64,000 nt of DNA from Casuarina equisetifolia. Its lineage: Eukaryota; Streptophyta; Magnoliopsida; Fagales; Casuarinaceae. This document shows, in pieces, positions 51,270-61,564 of the stretch. Below the pieces are notes generated by a model. The model was not told where the DNA came from. It worked only from the letters and a program-made list of their open reading frames with translations, and made no database searches. Numbering within the stretch: position 1 is the first letter of the stretch; every line of letters begins with the position of its first letter. A program made the translations under genes and the position numbers. The stretch lies in NCBI GenBank assembly GCA_028551475.1, contig CM052355.1:15893543-15957542 (forward strand), read 5' to 3'.

Positions 51270-54200
51270 TGATAACCCTATTTTTATAGAGTTATTTTGA
51301 CTATTTTAGGATATAAATAATACAAGTTTTATAAGATAATATTTAAGTTTTGATATATTTATGTAAATTGGTGTTATTTATGCAGCAAACCTCAAAAGAG
51401 CAAAAGAAATAAAAGAAGAGAAAGTTACAAAAAGGCATGTGAAGAAGACAAGGAAAGAAAAAGAAGTCAAAATAAGAAAAGAGGAGGCAACGTGTAAAGT
51501 AGCAAAAGAGGAGGAAAAGGACAAGAAAGAAATAAAGGAAAAGGGGCAAAAAAGTGAATTACTAAGGGAGAATCTTAGGGCACGTGTCCCAAGATAGCAT
51601 AAAAAGGCAAAGGAACGTGAATTAAGGGGGGAGAAGGCGCCGCACAAGAGAAGAAGAGAGAGAAGAGAGAGAAAAGAAGAAAAAGCCGCATGTTGCCGCC
51701 GAAACCAACCAAGGAAGAGAGAAAAAGTGAGAGAAGAAAGAGAAAACCAAGAAAGAAAAAGAGAAATATAGGCGTGAAAGCTTCCTTTTACTTCTCATCA
51801 TTCTTAAATTGTAGGAATTCTGTAAAGAATTCTTAAAGAAAAGACAGTGTGGTGACAACTTTCCTGTTTTTTTTATTTAAGATGTTTTGCTTAATTTCTA
51901 CTATTGCTTTGGTTTGTTATTTTATTATGTTCTAAACTTCTTTTGTTAGAGCGAAGATGTAGCCTAACTATGATGATGTGAATTTTATAAGTTTTTATGT
52001 TTTGCAAGATGTTTTATTTATGTGAGTTATATATTATTCTGCTTAATGCTTTTAAGTGATTGGCCACCACTTGAATGATTTGATGTGCATATTTGAAACT
52101 GAGAGGTAATAATATGCAATTACTTTTTATAATATATAACCATGAATTAAATATGGATAGACATATACCATGTTATTTGTGTGGCTTTCGGTGATAAGAT
52201 GATTGAAAGATTTATTGTAAATCAGGAATATTCACAGATCCTAATGCATTTGGTTTGTTTCAATTCACATATAGAGATATAGTGAATTAATGAACTAAAT
52301 AGGTTTACTATACCTAGACATCGGATAGTAAATAAATTAGGAAGTTCCGCCATCACATGGGTAATATCATTCTTGTAGGCATAAACTATGAAAATTCATA
52401 TCTAGTAGTTATGGTGAAATCGGAAGCTCTAACGTGTTTCTCATCTTGATTTTTCTTACTTGGATTCAATTTTAATTAGTCTTGAGTTTTTGTTTTGAAA
52501 GTTTTAAATTTTAATTCATCATTAACAATATTTTAATTTGCTAGATAAATTTTAGGATTAATTAATCATTAGTACTTAATTAGTTTAGTATTCACCAATT
52601 TTCGTGGGACGATACTTTTCTTATCATTATATTACTTGTTCGACATGTTCACTTGCATTTAAAATTCACCGAATAAGCTTTTGGCGCCGTTGCCAGGGAT
52701 TGGTTGTTTTACTACTCGTTAATATTAATACCGGATAATTCTAAGTTTAATCTAATTTTTATTTTCTTTAAAAAAATGATTTTTTTTGTTTTGTTAGATT
52801 TTCCAAAAACAAGATTGGTGAAGCTGGTAACAAGTTTTTGGAAAATCTAACAAAACAAAAAAAATCATTTTTTTTAAAGAAAATAAAAACTAGATTAAAC
52901 TTAGAATTATTCGGTATTAATATTAACGAGTAGTAAAACAACCAATCCTCGGCAACGGCGCCAAAAACTTATTCGGTGAATTTTAAATACAAGTGAACAT
53001 GTCGAACAAGTAATATAATGATAAGAAAAGTATCGTCCCACGAAGATTGGTGAATACTAAACTAATTAAGTACTAATGATTAATTAATCCTAAAGTTTAT
53101 CTAGCAAATCAAAATATTGTTGATGATGAATTAAAATTTAAAACTTTCAAAACGAAAACTCAAGACTAATTAAAATTGAATCCAAGTAAGAAAAATCAAG
53201 ATGAGAAACATGTTAGAGCTTCCGATTTCACCAAAACTACTAGATATGAATTTTCATAGTTTATGCCTACAAGAATGATATTACTTATGTGATGGCGAAA
53301 CTTCCTAATTTATTTACTATCCTATGTCTAGGTATAGTAAACCTATTTAGTTCATTAATTCACTATATCTCTATATGTGAATTGAAACAAACTAAATGCA
53401 TTAGGATATGTGAATATTCCTGGTTTACAATAAATCTTTCAATCATCTTATCACCGAAAGCCACACAAATAACATGGTATATGTCTATTCACATTTAATT
53501 CATGGTTATATATTATAAAAAGCAATTGCATATTATTACCTCTCAGTCTCAAATATGCACATCAAATCATTCAAGTGGTGGCCAATCATTTAAAAGCATT
53601 AAGCAGAATAATATATAACTCACATAAATAAAATATCTTGCAAAACATAAAAACTTATAAAATTCACATCATCATAGTTAGGCTACATCTTCGCTCTAAC
53701 AAAAGAAGTTTAGAACATAATAAAATAACAAACCAAAGCAATAGTAGAAATTAAGCAAAACATCTTAAATAAAAAAAAAAACATGAAAGTTGTCACCACA
53801 CTGTCTTTTCTTTAAGAATTCTTTACAGAATTCCTACAATTCAAGAATGATGAGAAGTAGAGGGAAGCTTTCGCGCCTATATTTCTCTTTTTCTTTCTTG
53901 GTTTTCTCTTTCTTCTCTCACTTTTTCTCTCTTCCTTGGTTGGTTTTGGCGGCAACACGCGGCTTCTTCTTCTTTTCTCTCCCTTCTCTCTTTTATTCTC
54001 TTGTGCGGCACCTTCTCCCCCCTTAATTCACGTTCCTTTGCCTTTTTATGCTATCTTAGGACGCGTGCCCTAAGATTCTCCCTTAGTAATTCACTTTTTT
54101 ACCCCTTTTCCTTTATTTCCTTTCTTGTCCTTTTTTGTCCTTTTCCTCCTCTTTTGCTACTTTACATGTTGCCTCTTCTTTTCTTCTTTTGACTTCTTTT

Positions 54201-54389
54201 TCTTTCCTTGTCTTCTTCACGTGCCTTTTTGTAACTTTCTCTTCCTTTATTTCTTTTGCTCTTTTGGGGTTTGCTGCATAAACATCACCAATTTACATAA
54301 ATATATCAAAACTTAAATATTATCTTATAAAACTTGTATTATTTATATCCTAAAATAGTCAAAATAACTCTATAAAAATAGAGTTATCA
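51270..54389. mobile_element. Palindromic gypsy element: two 5-prime ends head to head, target duplication CCAAT
   Basis: The left arm 51270-52810 and right arm 52834-54389 are reverse complements (about 1.55 kb each) around a 23-bp spacer (52811-52833). Each arm holds an LTR (51270-52675; 52970-54389 on the minus strand) starting TGATAAC, then a tRNA-Asp-type primer site TGGCGCCGTTGCC (from 52682; mirrored near 52950), then about 130 bp of leader. Both outer ends are the U3 end of the LTR. CCAAT flanks the whole unit (51265-51269, 54390-54394). The arms differ by a few percent, including a small insertion in one. The LTR family is that of the solo LTR at 41170-42890. No gag or pol is present. 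Confidence 0.9.
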
Positions 54390-56586
54390 CCAATGTACCC
54401 TAGGCCCCTTTTTGAATTACAAGTTTGCCACTTAAACGCTATCCACCATAATTCTTCTCTAATTGTTGTTCTCTACCACTCCTATGGTTGAATCCACTCC
54501 CAATTTCGCTTCTCAACCTCCAATTACCCCTTCTGCCACCCTTACACATGACCCATAGTACCTTACCATGGAGGATTTGCAAGCTGGGAGTATTGTCTCC
54601 CACCGCCTCATTAAGGAATTGAACTACCATCATTCGGTGGATCAAGTTCGAACCGTTTTTCTTGCCCAAAACAAACTTAGGTTTCTTATTGGACAAATCC
54701 CACGACTAACCGATGATCCTAATATAGTGGCTCACTAAGACCAGGTTCACGCCACCATCCACACTTGGCTTATCAATTTAGTCGAGCCATCACTTGAAAG
54801 CCTTATTTTTCATCCTAAATTCATCACCAAAATTTGGGAATTGTTAAGTGAATCCTTTGATAAGGTTAGCAAACCCAAGATTTATGACCTCCGTCAAGCA
54901 ATCATTGATCTGTGCCTTGCCGATGGTTACACGAATGATGAATTAACCACCTTATTCATTTGCCTCAAAGCTATTTAAGGTGATCTTCACACCTAGTATC
55001 CACCCATTCGATGCAATTGTGGCCATTGCACTTACAAGGTTAATGACTACCTTTGATCCCATGAGCAAAGGAACAGTCCATGAAGTTTCTTGTGGGTCTT
55101 TTGGATGAATTCTAGAACCTGCATATGCAGGTGCTCTCTTAGTAGACTTTTCCAATGCTAGAAGGAACCTACTCCATGGCAAAGTAGGAGCTCCATCAGC
55201 AAAACAACTTCTTCTCTAGTGACACCATTGGATTTTTTGACCTCCATTACAAAGCCAGAGATGATTCTCCATCCCACTAGCAGGACAACACTTATGTAGG
55301 CAGGTCCGAGTCGAGCCCAAATTCAAAGTCTAGGTTTAGGTCGAGTTAGATCTACAAGTCCACTCAACCCTTTACCTACGGGCTTGTACGAGCCAACCTA
55401 GGTTCTCTAGCTTACCAAAATTGCTCCTCATGGTCTCCTTGCTCTCATTGCAAAAGTCTAACCATATAGAGGAGTCTTGTTTTCTCTTAGTGGGCTACCC
55501 ACCTAGCTAGCAGCCTAGACAATAAAGGGGAGGTTCCTATCCAAAGTCCAATGGGCCAGCGAATCATCAAGCCTTTAGTGAAGCCCCTATTTTCTCTCCA
55601 TTTATGGATCAAGCCTTTTTTGATGGCCCTTTCACTAAGCCTTCATCACTTCATGGGCCTTCTTTGCCTCCTCATCTTAGCATGGGCTTACTTAGGCCTG
55701 CTTCTCCTAGTCCGAGCAGTACATTTGGTAACTTTATCGATCTCACTCTCTCTGCTAAACAACAACAAAAGTTGCTTACCTTACTAAACCAAGTGGGCCC
55801 TTCCAACCCTAGTGCCAATTTCATAGGTATTTCTTCATCCTCGACTCATTTTACTTTCAAATGGATTATTGACTATGGGGCTACTGACCATGTTACCTAC
55901 AATTTACATTTATTATATTCATATTTTCCATGTGCCTCTCCTCTCTCCATTCGATTACCAAACCCAAAGCCTCATTACACATATTGGCCAATTTTAACCT
56001 AAATCCTGTTTATATTAAAAAAATATCTTATTTGTCCCTAGTTTTTGGCACAACCTTTTATCCATTCGAAAGCTAACTTGAAGTAACCATTGTGTGGCTA
56101 TCTTTTTTTATTGATTTTTGTGTCTTTCAAGACCATACAACTAGGGTGCAGAAAAGGCTCGACAAGACTGAAAAGGGACTTTATTTTCTTATTCTGTCAT
56201 TCCTAAGGATTTACATTATGCTTTTTCTCATTTTTTATCTTCCATTCTAAATTTGTCATTTACTTCCAAACAGTCTCCTGCTTATAACTTGGTTTTGAAT
56301 AATAATTATTTTCTTTGGCATAAATGTCTTGGTCATTCTTTGTTAAAATCCTATTTTGCTCACAATCGGACTATTTCTTATTTGATGCATTTTTCTTATG
56401 ACATTTGCCCACTTGCTAAACAAACTCATGCCCCTTTCCTTTCCAACACTACTACAGCCACTTCCATTTTTTAACTCATTCACATGGATGTTTGGGGGCC
56501 CCATTGCCATCCCAACCATGATGGGGCTTTTTATTTTTTTATTATTGTGAATGATTTTTCCCACACCACTTGAACCATTTTTTTTT

Positions 56587-57330
56587 GGTTTTTAATGTAA
56601 GTTGCATTAATGGAAATTAATATACAAAAGCACAAGGGCATACCCCAGTATTACAACAATTTTCAAAAGTAAACTAAGAGTAAGAAAAAATAGAGGTTGG
56701 AAGCCTCCAGATCCCACTCAAAAATACATTACCTTGTGAGGGTTTGATATTGTGAAGTAGAGAAGCTCTCCCTCGTACAATTTTCCTTACTTTAGCCAAC
56801 AAGATTGGAATGTCAACTAATGTATTTTGAAATCTTCTTCTATTCCTTTCTACCCAAATGCAATAAATACAAGTTAGAAAAAGATATTTTAAAAATTTTT
56901 GCAGCCAGATCTTTACCTTTAAATGCTTTAATCATCCAATTTAATTCTTCATTTCATCATCCAATGTGACGTCGAATTCCATTTTGAGCAAGAATATTTT
57001 TCCAAATCAACATTGTGCAAGGGCATTCAAAAAAGAGATGACTCCTATTTCTACTTGAGCTTGACAAAAATCACAATATTGGTTAATTGTAGGAAGCCAT
57101 TGTATCATTCACTCTGCTGTAGAAAGTTGATCATGACAAACTAGCCATCCAATAAAGTTATGCATGCAAATCCCGCTAATCCAAATTAGATCATACCAAT
57201 CTACTTTTTCATTTACTAGTTGCAGGTCTTGATAAGTAGCTTTGCAACAGTAGGCAAGGCTGGAAAGAACTAAGGTAACCTTTTTATTACAATTTAAAAG
57301 CCAACTTTTTTTTCCAAAATTTAGCCTTTT
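56587..57330 (-). mobile_element. 3-prime end of an L1-type LINE inserted in the copia integrase
   Basis: The minus strand carries the C-terminal zinc-binding region of plant LINE reverse transcriptases: GWLVCHDQLST, then WLPTINQYCDFCQ, then SHLFFECP and IWKNILAQNGIRR, a CCHC arrangement. The T-run at 56578-56586 on the plus strand is the element's poly(A) tail. The 5-prime part (RT core and endonuclease) is missing, as expected for 5-prime-truncated LINE insertions. Several stops and shifts are present, for example a stop between LST and WLP, so it is a dead copy. The right limit is approximate; copia integrase sequence resumes near 57340. Confidence 0.82.
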
Positions 57331-60006
57331 TTTTCTCCATGGTTCACTCTCAATTCAACACCATTGTCAAATGCATTCGTTTTGACAATAAAACTGATTT
57401 TTTTCTTATAAGTGTTCTTTTTTTCTTCTTGTGTAAGGCATCCCCCATAAGAGTTCTTATGTTCACACTCCCCAACAAAATGGAGTCCTAAAATGCAAGC
57501 ATTGTCACTTGTTGGATGTTGCCCATGCTTTGCTTTTTTAGGCTCATCTTTTATCCTGTTTTTAGAGCAAATGCATTTCAACCATCACCTACCTCATCAA
57601 TTGCTTACCTTTTTCTCCTTTTGGTGCCTTTATGCCTTACAAGCATCTCTTTGTTATTCGTCTTATTCTTGATCACTTACATTTGTTTGGTTGTTAGTGT
57701 TATGCCATCGTTTTACGTCCACATGACAAGTTTAGTCCTCAGGCTACTCCTTGTGTTTTCATAGGTTATACTTCCTACCAAAAGAGTTATAAATATTTTG
57801 ATCCTGCCTTTGGAAAATTTTCATCAATTGTGATGTCATCTTTTAGGAAGATGTCCTCCCATTTACTTCGCAATCTTCATCCTTGTCCCTTAATAGCATG
57901 GTTGCCTCTCCAATTCCCATCATACTGCCTATGGAAGACTATTCACCATCTTATTTACCTATTGATGATCCTCTCTTCCCTGAACCGAACCCTATTACGC
58001 CTACTCCTTTCACTCCTCCTTCACCTTCTCCACCTCTTTCTGATGACCATTCCCTTCCTCCTCCTTTTTATGTTAATCCCCTACACTCGTTCATCGCTCT
58101 GGTTGCCCTATCAAACCTCCCATTTGGACTACCAGTTATTTGTGCCCTACCTTACCTTCTACCTCTTCAACTTCCATTTACTTTATTTCCAACTATATTT
58201 CCTTTATCAATGCAACCACATCACCAACACTTCATTGCTTCCATTTCTACCATCTCTAAACCTTATTTCTTTCATGAGGCCATTCGTAACCCCTATTAGG
58301 TTGTTGCCATGGCTAGTGAACTTGCTGCTCTTGAGGCAAATCACATTTGGTACGTGGTTTCTTTACCCCTTGGTTGTCTTCCTGTTGGTTGTAAATGGGC
58401 TTATAAGGTGCAATATCATGTTAATGGCTTTGTTGAACATTATAAGGCTCGATTGGTTGTCAAAGGCTATAGTGAGTAAGAGGTGTTTGACTATCATGAC
58501 ACCTTCTCCCCTACTACCAAACATGTCACTGTTTAACTCCTTGTCACCATTGCTTTTATTCATCATTGGCCACTTTTTCATATGAATATGCATAATGTCT
58601 TTTTTCATGGTGATCTAGTTGAGAAAGTTTACATGGAGCTTCCTCCCAGATTTCACAATCAAGGGGAGGGACTTGTATGTCGATTGCAAAAATCCTTATA
58701 TGATCTAAAGCAAGCTTCTCAGCAATGGAATGCTAAGTTCACTGCATCTTTTCTTGGCTATGGATTTTAACACTCTTGGTATAACTACTCTCTTTTCACC
58801 AAGTCTCAGGGGAGTTCTTTTGTTGTGTTACTTATATATGTTGATGATATTTTGATTACAAGGAATAATTCGGTAGCCATCTTAGATCTAAAAGCCTACC
58901 TAAATTCCACTTTCTCTATGAAGGATCTTAGATAGTCCAAATTCTTCCTTGGAATTGAGCTTGCCTGTTCCCCACATGGCATTTCTTTGAGTCAATAGGA
59001 ATACATTTTGGAACTTATCTCTGAAGTAGGTTTAGCAAGCTCAAATCCCTCAGTGATCTCAATGGAGTAGAACAAGAAATTCACTAGTATTAAGTATGTT
59101 GCCAACTCTAAGGAAGAAAGTCATGATCCACCACCTGACGACCCTTCTATATATCAAAGGTTAGTTGGTAGACTGATTTACTTGACACTTACAAGGCCCA
59201 ATATCACTTTTTTGGTTTAATTGTTCAATCAATTTATGCATGTTCTAAAGCAATCACACATGGATGCAACTTTAAAAGTGATAAGGTATCTTAAGAATTG
59301 TCCAAGATTAGGGCTTTTATTTCCTTCCTCTTGAAAATTGGAACTTAAAGCTTATTGTGACTTAGACTATAGTACATATCCCATGACGGGAAGATCCAGC
59401 ACCAGTTTCCGTATAATACTTGGGGATTCATTGATATCATGGCAATAAAAAAAGCAACCTATAGTTTCCTTTTCTTTTGCTAAAGCTGAATATTAAGCAA
59501 TACAAGTCATAACTTGTGAGATAGTATGGATCATGGGATTACTCAAAGATTTTGGCTTTTATCTTTGATAGCCAGACTTACTATTTTGTGATAATGAGGT
59601 AGTCGAGAACATTATAGCTAACCTTATCTTCCATGAGAGAACGAAACACATTGAAATTGGTTGTCATTATGTAAGAAAGAAACTATAACAAGGAATTTTT
59701 ATGACATGTCATATATCTACCAAAGATTAGCCAGTAGACCTATTCACCAAAGCACTTTGTAGCAGGTAGCATTGGCATCTTCTCTCCAAGCTTGGAGTAT
59801 TGAACTTGTTCAAATCTCCGGATTGAAAGGGATTGTTATGGAATATCATGATATAGAATATTATGTGGCATAATATTAAGTCTCATTTTGTAGGTGACAA
59901 TTAATGTAAATATTTTGTATATCTTCCTTATATTTTTCTTTATTAAGATTTTCATGTAAAAAAATATCACAAGTGTATATAAAGACCTTTCATTGTATAA
60001 TGTAAA

Positions 60007-60835
60007 GAGTAGCAGTATCAATAGAGAGAGAAGTTCCCATACTATGCGTCTCATTTTGAGATAATATTAATATGTCCAATATCTAACCTAAAAATTGAGT
60101 TAAGAGGTAATGGAACCTATTATCTTATAAGCAATACATTTAATTATTGTCTTTGCAACATGAGACTTATTAACTGACTACAAAGAAGAAAAGAAAAACC
60201 TTGAGGATGCTTGGCTATTCTTCCAACAACCAATAATACAAATAAAGTTAGAAAGCTTTTTATGTAAAGAATACAAGCAGATAAAATATTATGTAACCGT
60301 ATGTAGAGTAACAAAGTAAAACAAACATAAAGAATAAAAAGTGGGGCAACATAATGTTTACAATTATCATAAAACAGTAGCTCAAAAAATAAATGACATG
60401 AAAAGATCTACTTCTGAAAGGAGTAACAATATCAATAAAGAGAGAAGTTCTCATACTTTGTGTCTCATTTTGTGAAAATATTAATATGTCCAATATCTAA
60501 TCTAAAAATTGAGTTAAAAGGTAGTGGAACCTATTATCTTATAAGCAATACATTTAATAATTGTCTTTGCAACGTGAGACTTATTGATTGATTGCAAAAA
60601 AGAAAAGAAAAACCTTAAGGATGCTTAGCTATTCTTCCAATACACAATAATACAAATAAAGTTACAAAGCTTTTTATGTAAAGAATACAAGCAAATAAAA
60701 TATTATGTAACCATATGTAAAGTAACAAAGTAAAATAGACATAAAGAATAAAAAGTGGGGCAACATAATGTTTACAATTATCAGAAAATAGTAGCTTAAA
60801 AAATAAATGATGTGAAAAGATTTGCTTCTGAAAGC
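60007..60835 (+). repeat. Two-copy tandem duplication, period about 414 bp, including the end of a copia LTR
   Basis: GAGTARCARTATCAATARAGAGAGAAGTT at 60007 recurs at 60421, and about 400 bp after each agree closely (ATTAATATGTCCAATATCTAA, AGTGGGGCAACATAATG). The first 57 bp of each copy are the tail of the 3-prime LTR of the element at 50590, so the duplication arose after that insertion. No coding content. Confidence 0.82.
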
Positions 60836-60959
60836 ATTGCACTATTATTTGGAAAGAAATTCATAGGCATCGACAACCATGTGCTAAATTCATAAGCATT
60901 GACAACCATGTGCTTAACAAGAAGATGCTTGCTCCTATTGCTAACAATGCAGCTACATA

Positions 60960-61564
60960 CTTCAAAATGTCATGGCAGACGTCTTCATTTTGGTTGAGGC
61001 ATCATCATAAACATCACACCCAAAGTAAAAAGGTTGCCAACAACATTTGAAACAAAAGTTTATTTTGCAAAGTTGATGCTACCTAGTTGGTTATTGGGTG
61101 AAAGGAAGTGAGAAGGTGTTATGTACTTAATAGCTTATATTCCAAGGCATGGAAAGAGGAGTAATATCGTGAATTAGTAGAAAAAGGGTATGTTTGGTCC
61201 TTCATGATGATTCCATGCCTTGAGCATTTTGTATTAAGAGTAGGCTAATAAGGAAGTTAGGATCTAGGTAAGTTCTTATAAAGAGTTAGATATATAAAGC
61301 GAGTTGGTTTTGGTTCTTCCTCAAAGAACCAAAATCCTTGTACACTCATTTGTCCTTAAAGTGGATACCAATTGATTTTTTAAAGGGTCAATTATATGTT
61401 TTCCAAGTAGGCATATAAGAGGACCTATGAATTTTCCTTATTCTTCAACTAGTTTTGGAATTGTTGAATAATTGAGAATAACAAGCTTTTCATTCCCATT
61501 TCTTTAGTAAAGTAGAGAACAAACACATGAGTAGAAGAACAAAAGGAAGAGAATCATTCAGGAA
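60960..61564 (+). promoter_or_regulatory. Proximal upstream region of OPR locus 4
   Basis: TGTCATGGCAGACGTCTTCATTTTGGTTGAGGCATCATC near 60969 matches CGTCATGGAGGACATCTTC...GGTTGAGGCATCACC upstream of loci 2 and 3. About 400 bp that are not in the other promoters lie between about 61100 and 61500. No TATA box equivalent was identified. Confidence 0.5.

Larger units (their letters stand above)
50590..60063 (+). mobile_element. Old Ty1-copia fossil, target duplication ATATT, carrying a palindrome and a LINE
   Basis: LTRs 50590-50808 (219 bp) and 59834-60063 (230 bp) begin TGTTATGGAATATC and are flanked by ATATT (50585-50589, 60064-60068). The primer site TGGTATCCAAGATC begins at 50809. Plus-strand parts: leader, then the palindromic insertion (51270-54389), gag (about 54560-55000), protease (near 55860), pre-integrase/integrase (about 56280-56580, resuming near 57340 after a LINE insertion), integrase C-terminal region (to about 58300), RT (about 58310-58960, YVDDILI near 58840) and RNase H (about 59340-59760). 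By eye the LTRs differ by roughly 15%. It is badly broken, with well over twenty interruptions. Confidence 0.85.

Noticed and set aside
51270-54389. Two independent solo LTR insertions in opposite orientation
   Set aside because: Each arm also includes the primer site and leader, the arms meet at a 23-bp spacer, and only one 5-bp duplication surrounds the pair.
57830-58585. A 251-codon Leu-rich plus-strand frame
   Set aside because: It is an off-frame reading of copia integrase C-terminal and RT sequence; the residue bias comes from pyrimidine-rich DNA.
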